This document shows, one piece after another, positions 10,715 to 21,500 of a DNA stretch of 42,135 bases; position 1 is the stretch's first letter; every line of letters begins with the position of its first letter. This DNA is from Gnetum montanum. Its lineage: Eukaryota; Streptophyta; Gnetopsida; Gnetales; Gnetaceae. Position numbers and translations under genes: made by a program. The stretch lies in NCBI GenBank assembly GCA_015680685.1, contig MNCI01020610.1:1-42135 (forward strand). The letters are read 5' to 3'. The notes beneath the pieces are model-generated. The model was not told where the DNA came from. It made no database searches and saw nothing but the letters and a program-made list of their open reading frames with translations.

Positions 10715-13676
10715 AACTCATCCTCGATTTCTTTTACAAAATTAGGAAGGTATGTGATTATTGACTGACTTTTCCTCAAACAAAAAAAACTGATTGACTT
10801 GACAGAAAATGGAGTGCCCAGGTGTATGGATCAACAGATTACAAAAATTTATGGTGTTTAGGACACAAAATTGAACACCATGACTCAATTCTTCAAAACT
10901 GGATAGCACGTTCCTTGATGTTGTAAAGTTGTTGTAGAAGATCAAATGGTCCTAGGCGGTGGCGGTTCCTAAGGCTCCAAGGAACCTTCACCAACTTCAC
11001 ACACAAGCGGTTGAGGTGGTTGCAGATATCCTGCTACTACTATGACTTCAGGCGAGAGGTGGAAAGCATCTAGTAGTGCTTTCATTTTCTCCTCCTTACT
11101 CCTAGGATCATGCATCATCCATGTAGCTTCCCCAATGTGGGTCGGAATGGGCACATCCCAAGGACATGAGATTGCTGGAAACAACTCCTTTACATTGACA
11201 AACCAGGCAGCAAATTGTTTACGTTCAATGTCGAACACCTTGAATGTGCCTTTCAGCTCCTAGTAGTTATTCATTTGTCTAGCTAGGTTTTTAGCAATAG
11301 ATTGTTGATCTCTAAATCACCCTCTGAGAACTTCGAGTTTAGTGTTTATGGTCTCAAGCTTCCGCTTGGTGTCTTTATGGTACTTGAATTTGGCCTCATA
11401 TAGCAAGTACAAGCTAGCCACTTATTTTTCTAATTCTAACCATAGTCATCGAATAGTTAGCATTGCCAAGCTTGCGTAATGGAGATTGGCCAACTCCATG
11501 TACCTTGTCATCTCCTCGATTTGCAACTCCTTTAAGTGGATCGCCACTTTGTTGTAGGCGTCGATCCCATCAGCGATGGGTTGCCACACTTCTCTTCCTT
11601 GTTGGAGTTGCTGGAGGGATTTATTCATTTTTACATTTACCATTTGTATGTGTTTTTCATTAACTTCTTTTTGTAAACTGACTTGGGCCCTGTAGTGATT
11701 TCTCACTTTCTCAAATTTGAGTGCTTTGTTCTTCTAGGCAATGATCTCAATGGCAGACTTTTGACACAAGGTGTGTACCTCCTCTATTGACAAATTACAG
11801 TTTTCCATGACTAATTTTCTCAATTTAGTGTTTACCTTGGTAAGCTGCTCCTGTTATTGATGAATGAATTCTTGCATTTAATCTTTCTAGGCATCAACAT
11901 TTCGTAGGTGATGATTCTGTGCAATCAATGCTTCATTCTCTTGGTGCATCTGATTCAAGTCCTTTTGGATTTAGCACATTTTAGCTTCTACTACAAATTG
12001 TTTAAAGATGGCCATCACTTTCTCCTTCTCAGCCTTCTGAAATTATTCTTGAAGCTATTTGATAGCTTCATCTCTTATCACTGTTGGGCTGAGGATTGCT
12101 TGATTTACAAATTGGGCATGAAGTTTGGCAACCTCCATTGCTAAGTGTTGATTTTGTTCTTGGGCCATTTCTAGTTGCCCTTCCAATGTAATGCATCTAC
12201 CCCTTGCATTCAGTAGCTCTGACTTGGTTGCAATAATTTTCTCTAGAAGATAAAAAATGTTCAAAGTTAGTTGCCCAATTCTTATTAGTCGTTCCAGCAA
12301 CTTTTCGTGCTGGGCTATGTTCAGTTTTCTACTGACCATGCTTGTGGATGTCTACACATCTTGAAGTGTAGATATGTCTAGTAAAGATGTCATGGGTGCA
12401 TTTAATGCTTCTTTGACACGGTCAACAATCACTTTTGCCACTGTCTCTTGCCCTTGGTGCTACATCACCAAGACAGTTACCTCTTCACCTTCCTCTAATC
12501 ACATTGAGAAAGTGGCAAAATTCCCAGAGAGTTCTAGGAATAGATGATGTGTTGCTATCATCGTCACCTCTCAAGCATTGGGATCCAACCTTGAAGGTAG
12601 CTGCATTCATTGGGCAGAGAAAATGGAACCACCCCTCTCCATCTAGCCAACTATTCAGGCCACCTCATTAAGGTGACTCATTGTTGGCCAGTACACAGAT
12701 GGATCTGCCCCACTCATTCATGCTTGTTGCTCTTGTTCGCTTAAGAGCTATTCTTAGATTTTCTATAGACGTTTAATGGTTGCATGGGCCTTTGGTGTTG
12801 TTTCTTGAGTGGGTGGTGGTGGTAATAGCTCTTCTAATTGAGTCATCACTTGCATCTTATCTTTCATGATTTTAGACCATGAAGCCAAAGAAGTATGCTT
12901 GAGTGTATCGTTAGAGTAGTGAACAATTCCTACCCTCTTGCAAATTTTTTTGATGTGGCATGGAAAGGGAAAGGTCTTCCTTCCACATTCATTTTCTTTG
13001 AAACATTTCTCAATCTCCAAGTATAGTAGTTATGGAAGGTTAACAAGAAACTTCCCGCTTAGAGCAGTGCATTCTCAGGCAGAGAAGGTGGTTACCTTGC
13101 TTGGCCTCACTGTTGGATTGAGGTGATAGGTCACTATCTTGAAGTAAATTCGCTTTGCCAGTGTGAGCGCACCATAATCCTTACGGTCCACCCCGTAGCA
13201 ATGCTAAGTCCACTCCTTCTTGGCCTTAGGGTCATCTTATGTGGATAATTCTACTAGTTTTGTTTCAATGTCAGGCAACCCAAGTGCCTATGCAATAGCT
13301 TCTACCGATTAGGACACTTGAATGTCCTTGATCTTAACTGTGGATCCTAGCTTCTGATTGTTTGAGAAAAGTTATGTCTCTCCCATGTGCCACTCCCCAC
13401 TGGACGTGATGATTGGCCACAAGGGAGAGGTTCACAATTGAGTCTTGAAATCCTCTAAAGCTTTCTCCAAAAATGTCCCGAAGTTGATCTCTTAAAGAAT
13501 GCATTGTTGAATCTCTTAGGACTTGATGATATCAAGGTAGGCTTGAGTCAAACTGGCCTCAAGCCTTGGTGCGAGACCAGGCACTTCTCCTCATTGTGAT
13601 TATTCTGTCAAAAATTCTTCCTTTGGAATCTGTTGAACAGATTCCACTTCGAGCTCCTCACGAAGAGGTCCCATTG

Positions 13677-13681
13677 CATGG
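13677..13681. other. Target site duplication of element A, left (CATGG)
   Basis: CATGG before the 5' LTR of element A matches CATGG at 21321-21325 after its 3' LTR. The duplicated site lies inside the 3' ORF of element B. Confidence 0.95.
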
Positions 13682-14309
13682 TGATGGGACGTGATATCGC
13701 ATGGGCCATGATATTGTGTATGCAATATCGCGGTGCACCGTCATATCTATAAATAAGAGGTGGCTCTCCCTTGTTTCCCATCCTAGGCTTAGACCGTAGT
13801 GAAACTCTGGTAGATTGATCACTCCAGAGATAGAATATTTTCCATGTGCTCGCAGTAGGAGTCCTAAAGTGAACGGATCTTTATTCGAGCAAACATTGTA
13901 CCTAAACACAAGTTTTTGTATGGCAATAAAGACGAGCTTCTTAGATAAACCTTGCAGTATATGGAATAGGCTAATTAGGACTTTTATTTATTCTTATTTA
14001 CTGTTTATCATTTACATGATTTATTAGTCATTAAATCTTTCTCAATCCTTCTCTCCTAGTTAAGTGCCTAAGTACGACCACTTCAAGAACGTGTGTTACG
14101 CGTGGTGATCCCAGCAACGATTAGCGTTTGGTAGCCACGATTGCATTGGTTCAGGGTGTGAATGATAAGTGGAATGGATGCTGACGCTAGGTTAATTCAG
14201 ACTTAGTTAGTTAGTTAGAGTTAGTAATTAGTCTCTTCAACCCTTCACCTCAATAGCATAGGAGATAAAACAGAAAAAGCTATGATGAGTGGCGAGGTAC
14301 CCCTACACT

Positions 14310-14715
14310 NNNNNNNNNNNNNNNNNNNNNNNNNNNNNNNNNNNNNNNNNNNNNNNNNNNNNNNNNNNNNNNNNNNNNNNNNNNNNNNNNNNNNNNNNNN
14401 NNNNNNNNNNNNNNNNNNNNNNNNNNNNNNNNNNNNNNNNNNNNNNNNNNNNNNNNNNNNNNNNNNNNNNNNNNNNNNNNNNNNNNNNNNNNNNNNNNNN
14501 NNNNNNNNNNNNNNNNNNNNNNNNNNNNNNNNNNNNNNNNNNNNNNNNNNNNNNNNNNNNNNNNNNNNNNNNNNNNNNNNNNNNNNNNNNNNNNNNNNNN
14601 NNNNNNNNNNNNNNNNNNNNNNNNNNNNNNNNNNNNNNNNNNNNNNNNNNNNNNNNNNNNNNNNNNNNNNNNNNNNNNNNNNNNNNNNNNNNNNNNNNNN
14701 NNNNNNNNNNNNNNN
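14310..14715. other. Assembly gap (406 N)
   Basis: A run of N within the solo LTR. From the family structure, the missing part should be the U5/R-side half of the LTR on the minus strand. Confidence 0.99.
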
Positions 14716-14970
14716 AAATAAATAACAATAAAATAAACTAAGTGAATGCTGCAATGATGAAGTAATCTCGATCTTTATTGCCGGTCATGTGCGTGTCCAA
14801 GTACGGCACACTCGAATAAAGACACCGTACAATTACATTCACCACACTGCGGGCAGACACGGGGAAAATTCTAACTCTGGAGGGATCAAATTGCCAGAGT
14901 TTCGCTACACTAAAATTGGGATCCCGAATAAGGGAGAGCCGCCTCTTATTTATAGACATGGCGGCTAACT

Positions 14971-14994
14971 GCGATATCGCGTATGCGATATCGC
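14971..14994 (-). promoter_or_regulatory. Paired GCGATATCGC palindromes upstream of LTR TATA box
   Basis: Two perfect 10 bp palindromes, GCGATATCGC at 14971-14980 and 14985-14994, are separated by GTAT. On the transcribed (minus) strand they lie about 20-45 nt upstream of TATAAATA. The same motif recurs in the LTRs of element A. The position suggests binding sites of the LTR promoter; no factor is known to me. Confidence 0.5.
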
Positions 14995-15006
14995 GGCCGA
15001 CAAAAA

Positions 15007-15091
15007 CTGCGTCTCATCAAGCTATAAAAATCATATACCTTAGACTTANCTGCGTCTCATCAAGCTATAAAAATCATATACCTTAGACTTA
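15007..15091. repeat. 42 bp direct repeat around a single N (likely unmerged contig overlap)
   Basis: 15007-15048 and 15050-15091 are identical and separated by one N at 15049. The partner LTR of element A has the segment once (21123-21150). This is more likely an assembly join than biology. Confidence 0.8.
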
Positions 15092-15256
15092 CTTAACCAT
15101 ACACCGTGACAAATACAAGTCTAGAAAGACAATGAATAATTAACCTTAAGTGTTCCATGAGGCATGTAGGCACTTAGTCTGTGGAGTTTGACCAGATCGT
15201 GCATGTTACGCTCGTATTCGTATGGTTGAGTGTAGGGGTACCTCGCCACTCATCAT

Positions 15257-15274
15257 TGGCACTGTTGCCGGGGA
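15257..15274 (+). other. Primer binding site of element A (tRNA-Asp type)
   Basis: TGGCACTGTTGCCGGGGA follows the LTR end after one base. It closely resembles the TGGCGCCGTTGCCGGGGA primer site of Athila/Tat elements, attributed to tRNA-Asp. Confidence 0.85.
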
Positions 15275-15402
15275 CTAAGTGTTTGTGTGCTAAGTAGAAC
15301 ATAAGAGATCATTCACATTGTTGGGAGCTTAAACGAACCCTTAGGATTAATTAAACGAAAAAAATTATATAATGGTTAATCAGCACACCAAATTAAACTA
15401 AG

Positions 15403-18400
15403 ATGTTTTCTTCTCACAAGAGCATTACACCACCTAGGGACAATACTAAAATTAGGTGTATATACCTAATTTTACTTTTATCCTCCATCAGGATGAGCAG
15501 ATGCGCTGGAGAGACTTGCAGGGTAACATAGTGTTACCTCTAGATCGTGTAGTTCCCAACATGCATGACGGAATTATATGCTAAATACGTTGCGGAAGAT
15601 TTTGACACAAGGGATTATCATCCCACAGAAGCACAACGTATGAGGGACTCAAGGCAGGAGAGCCAACATACACTGTTGAAGGGCAAAGGGGTCCTGCACG
15701 TCCTAAGTGACATCGGAGATGGGGAACCACTCATAACAGGTTCTTTATCGAAAGATGTTCCCCCTCCTAACGAAAGTTAGAAGGTGGGGTATCGGAACCT
15801 ACGCTCCATAATACACAACCCTGGTTTTAATCCCCGTGAACACCAGCTGTTCACTGAGGGAACAACAACACATGACAAGGGCGGGCACTCAAATTGTCAT
15901 CACGATCGGGGCTAAAGCCACATAAGAGAAGGTAGGAAACATCGTCATGGTGATGGTTCTCCTTCTTCTTCCCCTTCATCACATCACTCACCCTCTCCTT
16001 CCACATCTGGGTGCAACCATTAAGAGCATAACGGTGAGGATAGAGGTAGAAAAAATGAGAGACCTCGACGAGAGAGTCGAGAGTGAGGATACGGGCATGA
16101 ATGAAGGGAAAGTAGGGAATGACGTAGACATCATAGACGTCATGAAAGAGATGATCATGATGAACCCCTACTTGCCACCCGAAGCATGTTAAATATAATG
16201 GAGGCAGTGAGAATACCAACAAGGCATTTCAAAGATAGTCAAATCAAGCGCTTAGACATGAATAACATCCCATGATTTGAGGGGGGATATTACGCGGATC
16301 CGCAAAATCATTTACAGGCATTCCACGATGCCTACACCTTGCAAAACATAGAAAACGAGTGGCAAAAACTGAAGTTGTTTCCCAGGACACTCATCAAGGA
16401 AGCAGACAGTTGGTACTGGTCCTTAGAACCAGAAACCATTAGGAGGTGGAGTACGATGTTAGAACTCTTCAATGATAAATATCAAACGTACTCCAGAGTG
16501 TCTAATTTGCATAAGCAGATCCAAGGATGGAAGCAAGGTACTCATGAACCCTTGGATGCTGCCATGGGCCGCTACTACGCATTGTTACATTGTTGCCCAG
16601 GCCATGGTTACGCACAGTAGGATCAACTTCGCCACATCGTGGATGGGCTAAGGTATGAAACTAGGAGAACCCTTGGGATTTATGCCCAAGGGAGATTATC
16701 AGAACTTAAATCCCATGAGATACATCGCTTGTTGGAGTAAGTAGCCAAAGAAGAAGGCGAGCTATGAAAAAGAGAGAGCGCGGAAGAATACAACCGTGAT
16801 CCTGCCCTTTGGAAGAAGGGAGTGAAATTTTGTGATGAAGAGGATGAGTCACCACTCGTGGAGTTGGTGAATAGAAAAACCTTGCAGCTCCAGAAGCTAA
16901 CAGCAGGAGTATCAGCTAAGGTAGATGAAGTATGGAGCTCCTTAGACAGTAAAATTGAAATTGTCCTAAAAATTGTAGAAGAGTCTAAGGAGGAACGAAG
17001 TAGTGACAAGAACAAGACAAAGTGGAGAGATTCAGGCCCTACACATGACAAGGATAAGGGGAAAATAACTATCTCTGATGAGGTTGTTGATTCAAACACA
17101 GATGATGATGGTGGATGTGAGATCTACCATTATGACCATCCTAAGGGATGTTGTCCAATCATCTCACATCCACAAGAGTCTGGGGTGTATGCACTTACCC
17201 CAAGACTCAACAGACGGTAGACACCCCGAAGGTTACCTTATCCCCAAGGTAACCCAAGGCAGTTCCACCAACCATTAACGTACTATCCAATTGGAACTCC
17301 ACCACAACCCATCGGACAACATCAGCAGTGGAAATACCTAGAGTCCTGGGGGGTGCCACCTCTGAAACAATAGTACCCTTACTGGCAGCCAGACCCATAT
17401 GGATACTACGTGCAGCAGCCGATTTCTCCAAGTGACTCCATGGGTCACACAACTCCCCAACATCACTACCAATTTCGGGAGTACTTTAGAAGGATTCCTT
17501 CTCCTCCGAGAGATGCTCCATACACATACCATCCTCCTAATCCGTCCACACCTCTTCCACCTATAGTTCCCATACCTCCTGCTCCAACAATGCAAGGGGA
17601 ACTCCCCACTCAACCACAGCAACACAATGCTACAAGAGCCCTAAACATCCAACCCGCTGCTAGTTCTGACAATCATAAAAGGAGAAGACCTTTCTTCAGA
17701 ACCAACAGCCCAGACAAGCTCACACAACAACAAGCGGTTGAGTCTAGGTATGCTCCTCCAACACATAAGACTTCGAAGCACCCTTCCATCCAACAATAGA
17801 GCTTAATGCATATGGCTATGTTAACACATACTGTAACCAACTGGATCAAGGTAGGACACCTTCCCAGGAAACTATCTGACCCTATAAGTCACTTAATCTA
17901 CCTCCAAGTCACTGGGAATGAACCATGTAAGGCTCTTCTTGACTCAGGTTCCGGAGTCAACCTAATATCACGAGAGATGTATCAAGCCTGGAACCTACCC
18001 CAACCTAAGAAGAGCAACATTCAACTAGAGCTGGCAGACCAGTCCATCACCATTCCCTTGGGATTGGTGGAGGACATCGTTACCACTGTGTGTGGTTGGT
18101 CCTACCCAGCATATTTCCTGGTGATAGAAGTTAACAACAACGAAGGGGACTTCCCAATTATAATGGGAAGGGCATGGTTGAGTACAATAGATGCATACCT
18201 AGGGATTCGCTATCTTTCCTTGGAGATATCTAAGGTAAATATTTATGGAAAGATCGAGAAGAAGAAAGTTCCATGCATCACATATAGTGATTCATCAGGT
18301 GATGACATGGAGGAATGCACAACATCTCCTCCATGCAACAGGTGTGCCCTTGATACTGTGAGACAAAGATGCCTGTATGTAGCAACCACACAACCAATAG

Positions 18401-18468
18401 TAGACACCCCGTGGTTGACAACTATTCGGAAGAGCAACCGAAAAACATGCATGGAACGAACTGGGTAA
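15403..18468 (+). pseudogene. Element A gag-protease polyprotein (decayed)
   Basis: Gag would build the virus-like particle and protease would cut the polyprotein. A likely start is the ATG at 15403; a frameshift precedes DEQMRWRDLQGNIVLP (about 15495), which matches the N-terminus of B gag. The capsid core lies at 16339-16738 (WQKLKLFPRTLIKEADSWYW, then FNDKYQTYSRVSNLHKQIQG). A charged segment, a Pro/Gln/Tyr-rich segment (17270-17800) and an aspartic protease follow. The protease shows ALLDSGSGVNLIS (about 17932-17970, catalytic DSG) and FPIIMGRAWL (about 18150). From 16339 to 18468 one frame holds with several stops. No CCHC knuckle is visible, so RNA binding may rest on the basic segments. 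B encodes the same domains in the same order. Confidence 0.88.
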
Positions 18469-20090
18469 GTAACCCATGCCAACAACGAAAGCATAGATAC
18501 CTTGGAATATGATCGTCGCCAACTTCCACCCCTTAATCTAAGAACATCAATCAGGAGAAGTTGGGCACTTCTATGAAACTCAAACAAATGCTCATTATTT
18601 CAGATCTCTCCCTTGCAATTCAGTCATGGGGGAGACGGCCACCTATGCTAATCATTTAGGGCCCTTAGTTCGTTTTAGTTTTTGTTTTACACATTTTTGT
18701 TTTTTTAATTTTTTTTACTGTTCTTGTTTTTGTTTTTCAACATCGTTATACTTTATCATTTTGTGTGTGTGTGTGTATTATCCACCTTGTAATTTTGTCA
18801 CCTACTAAGTATTCTTCATGATGGTCTGAACTGTATTTCTATTGATTGCTAATGTTAGGTTTTTACCTATAAGTCATGATGTCGATACTAAGGTATGCTT
18901 CTTTTGATATAGCAGGTAATGAGTCCACTTCATCCATACAACCACAAATTTCTATGGTCTCTCTTGGCTTGGAAATGTACAGTCTCTTTCTAAATAAGAA
19001 CTTTAACAAATCGGTGACTGGGTACTTCTCAAACTAAGGAAGGGCTCAAGGATTGAAAAGGGTGTGACTTCAAGGGAACTTGATGCATTTGTGTTGGCTG
19101 TTCTCTTGGGTGCTTGGATGCTTTCTTCTTGAGTTTTCTTACTGTTTCGACGTCACCCAATCATCGGGAAGCTGAGCAAATAAAAATAACAAAGTCTTTG
19201 CATGGTGTGGTTCTCACGCATAAACACATAAAACAAAAAAAAGTGAGAATTCAAAGTACACCCCTTAGACACAATAATCCCTTGGGCTACAAGAACTGGT
19301 TATGGAACTCAAAATAAAAATTTTCCCTCTAACTAAGGTCCTCCTCACTTCCCATTCGCTCCTCATTCGTTTCGTCAGAATGGTGGTGGCTCTTGTGTGA
19401 AGGCATTCTTGTTACTTCAAGAGAATGGATTGGCTGAATGCATTGATGTGAAGTCACTAGATGTGGTTTGTTTGAGGTCGGACTTGGAATGAGATTTACC
19501 AAGTCATATTAATCATTAGCTCCACAAGGGGCTATACACCACTTTGTTCTTGGGATTCTATTCCATTCTCTTCTCTCTGTCCTTCTCTCCATTATTCACC
19601 TCATTGCCGGTTGTATCATTAGTGTATATCTTGGTTGACGCATTATTTTCTTTTTGGTAAATTCTTGCGGTTAAAACTTTAACTCTTGTTCCAACTGACA
19701 TTCCCAGAACCTACGAGCTCTTTGCATGTGGGCTTGTCAGGGCATTATGGGCATGAGCCTACTTTGGGGAGGACCCACCGACATTCCTACTTGGTGCATC
19801 CGATAAATTCTTTTCGCTAACATTTTTGAAAATCCATTTTTATTTTTTTCATTTCCATCTTGACATCCATATCATCAACGTTACAGTTGTCTCTTTTTCT
19901 TCATCTTTCTTGTTCTTATTCTTTCTCCATTCTATTGCTACTGGAGGTTCGCGATTAGTCATGGGGGTATGGAGCCCAATTTTTTCGATTTTCTCCTAGC
20001 CCCTACATCTTCGGTAGTCACCATTAATACATCTCCAGATCTGCAATTAGCCATGCCACAACTTAGCCAATGGACTTACACCAAAGCAAG
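18469..20090 (+). other. Element A spacer after protease
   Basis: It starts with the pol-end remnant (GTCATGGGGGAGACGGCCA, about 18624) shared with B, then T-rich, non-coding DNA. Several stretches match the B spacer at 21500-23620 in reverse complement, for example GCATGGTGTGGTTCTCACG and the TTTGGGGAGGACCCACC segment near 19765. No gene is seen. Confidence 0.75.
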
Positions 20091-20150
20091 GTATCAATTA
20101 CATTGAAATTCATCTACCCTTGCTAATATAAGATTGTGTTGTGTGTGCAG
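20091..20150 (+). other. Intron-like segment before the 3' ORF start of element A (60 nt)
   Basis: AAG|GTATCA at 20091 opens, TTGCTAAT (20121-20128) could serve as branch site and GTGTGCAG at 20143-20150 closes just before an ATG. Element B has the matching 62 nt segment (21500-21439, minus strand) with the same donor, branch-like site and acceptor position. Splicing is inferred, not shown. Confidence 0.6.
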
Positions 20151-20330
20151 ATGGCAATCGTACAACAATGGATTGGATCTGGAGGGAACACTTGGAATGG
20201 AGCGATGCTGAAACAGCTATGCAAGGAGCAAGATCGATGGCCCACTTACGGATGGACAACAAAAGGCGCAATCTTGGCATTGGCAGCAGAAAAAATTCTT
20301 TCTCTCTCTCTTTCTCAAGCTGCCAAATAA
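20151..20330 (+). pseudogene. Short residual 3' ORF of element A (59 codons)
   Basis: Begins MAIVQQWIGSGGNTWNGAM directly after the intron-like segment and ends at TAA 20328-20330. Full-length B has a 950-codon ORF at this position; here only about 190 nt lie before the sequence rejoins B's 3' end (AATCCCATACCTTCCTG near 20445). It shows no known domain and may be a deletion scar without function. Confidence 0.4.
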
Positions 20331-20490
20331 GGCCTGATGTTAATGTAATAAGGTGTTCACACTTGTTGTCATGAACACCAGTTTTGTTGTCTTGTAATGA
20401 TGATCTGTTCACATGTCATCCCATTAGTTTCATTTGAGTCAATAATCCCATACCTTCCTGATATTATTGTAAGGAACTTGAGGACGAGTT

Positions 20491-20510
20491 TTCATTTAGT
20501 CATGGGGGTA
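20491..20510 (+). other. Polypurine tract of element A
   Basis: TTTAGTCATGGGGGTA precedes the 3' LTR start TGATGGG at 20511. Confidence 0.9.
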
Positions 20511-21320
20511 TGATGGGACGCGATATCGCATGGGCCGCGATATCGCGTCATCCCCTGCAATATCGCATACGCGATATCACGGTGCGTTGTCATATCTATA
20601 AATAAGAGGCGGCTCTCCCTTGTTTCCCATCCTAGGCTTAAACCATAACGAAACTCTGGTAGATTGATCACTCCAGAGATAGAATTCCATGTGCCCGCAG
20701 TAGGAGTCCTAAAGTGAATGGATCTTTATTTGAGCAAACATTGTACCTGAACACAAGTTTGTGTACGACAATAAAGACAAGCTTCTTGGATAAACCTTGC
20801 AATGCATGGAATAGGCAAATTAGGACTTTTATTTATTGTTATTTACTATTTATCATTTAAATTCTTTATTAGTCATTAAATCTTTCTCAACCCTTCTCTC
20901 CTAGTTAAGTGCCTAAGTATGACCGCTTCGAGCACGTGCGTTACTCATGGTGATCCCAGCAACGATTAGCATTTGGTAGCCATGGTTGCATTGGTTCAGG
21001 GTGTGAATGGTAAGTGGGAACGGATGCTGACGCTAGGTTAATTCCAACTTAGTTAGTTAGTTAGAGTTAGTAATTAGTCACTTCAACCCTTCACCTCAAT
21101 AGCATAGGAGATAAAATAGAAAAAGCTATTAAAATCATATACCTCAGACTTGCTTAACCATACACCGTGACAAATACAAGTAAGTTTGAGAAGAAAACGA
21201 ATAATTAACCTTAAGTGTTCCATGAGGCGTGTAGGCACTTAGTCTACGGAGTTCGACTGGATCGCACGTGTTACGCTCGTATTCGTATGGTTGAGTGTAG
21301 GGGTACCTCACCACTCATCA
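20511..21320 (+). repeat. 3' LTR of element A
   Basis: An 810 bp LTR from TGATGGGACG to CCACTCATCA. It keeps the promoter region, an AATAAAGAC polyadenylation-like signal near 20770 and the family end GGGGTACCTCACCACTCATCA minus its first base. It is followed by the CATGG target duplication. Confidence 0.95.
20520..20604 (+). promoter_or_regulatory. LTR promoter of element A: palindrome cluster and TATA box
   Basis: GCGATATCGC occurs at 20520-20529 and 20537-20546; one-mismatch versions GCAATATCGC (20557) and GCGATATCAC (20571) follow. TATAAATA lies at 20597-20604. In the 5' LTR the palindromes have decayed to GTGATATCGC and GATATTGTG forms, as expected from CpG loss. Confidence 0.6.
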
Positions 21321-21438
21321 CATGGGTTGCCTCTAGTAGTTCTTGGCCTTATTCGTACTAGCCCCTTCCAACTCTAGGCTGCTTCTCATGTGGTTGGGAG
21401 GGTTCTCCTTCTTACGAATGTTTTTTTTTGGGTGTCAT

Positions 21439-21500
21439 CTGTAATCACAATAAGACCATGGATTAGCAATCATTGTGTAACCTTAAAATAATTAAGATAC
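21439..21500 (-). other. Intron-like segment before the 3' ORF start of element B (62 nt)
   Basis: On the minus strand AAG|GTATCT opens at 21500, TTGCTAAT lies near 21469-21462 and GATTACAG closes at 21439, directly before the ATG at 21438. The exon-side sequence ACAACTTAGCCAA is shared with element A. A spliced transcript for the 3' ORF is the likely reason for conservation. Confidence 0.6.

Larger units (their letters stand above)
14283..15019 (-). mobile_element. Solo LTR inserted in the 5' LTR of element A
   Basis: On the plus strand it starts TGATGAGTGGCGAGGTACC and ends GCGTCTCATCA. AGCTA flanks it on both sides (14278-14282 and 15020-15024). The uninterrupted site is seen in the partner LTR at 21121-21140. 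It is a related LTR family member in the opposite orientation, left by LTR-LTR recombination. An assembly gap covers about 400 bp of it. It contains a TATA-like TATAAATA (minus strand, about 14955-14948) and two GCGATATCGC palindromes. Confidence 0.93.
13682..15255 (+). repeat. 5' LTR of element A, split by a solo LTR
   Basis: It begins TGATGGGACGTGATATCGC and ends CTCGCCACTCATCA. The parts 13682-14282 and 15020-15255 align with the 3' LTR (20511-21320) with mostly transition differences. A minus-strand solo LTR and a 42 bp assembly repeat account for the extra length. Confidence 0.92.
13682..21320 (+). mobile_element. Element A: non-autonomous gag-protease LTR retrotransposon nested in B
   Basis: LTRs at 13682-15255 (interrupted) and 20511-21320, a primer site, gag and protease, a polypurine tract and a CATGG target duplication define the element. 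It encodes no RT, RNase H or integrase: the protease part is followed within about 150 nt by the pol-end sequence GTCATGGGGGAGA, which in B lies after integrase. It also lacks the body of the 3' ORF. Its gag and spacer sequences are clearly related to those of B, so it is an internal-deletion derivative that must have used another element's pol. Net length without the inserted LTR is about 6.9 kb. Confidence 0.93.
10942..21438 (-). pseudogene. Element B 3' ORF (about 950 codons, coiled-coil), many stops, split by element A
   Basis: The frame starts at the ATG at 21438-21436, runs to 21326, resumes after the element A insertion at 13681 and ends at TGA 10942-10944. Without A and one TSD copy this is 2853 nt, exactly 951 codons. 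I count about 38 in-frame stops, mostly where CAA, CAG or CGA codons are expected, but no frameshift. The middle (about 13180-12940) has the spacing seen in the putative plant transposon protein domain: PTVRPSKVTTFS, then EIEKCF and FPFPCHIKKICKRVGI. That link is by pattern only. The later part (about 12340-11450) is Gln/Glu/Lys/Leu-rich and looks like a long coiled coil. It occupies the env position of Athila-type elements, but I see no signal peptide or membrane segment. An intron-like segment ends right at its ATG. Confidence 0.75.

Noticed and set aside
14245-14754. Open frames across the N run
   Set aside because: They consist almost wholly of undetermined bases.
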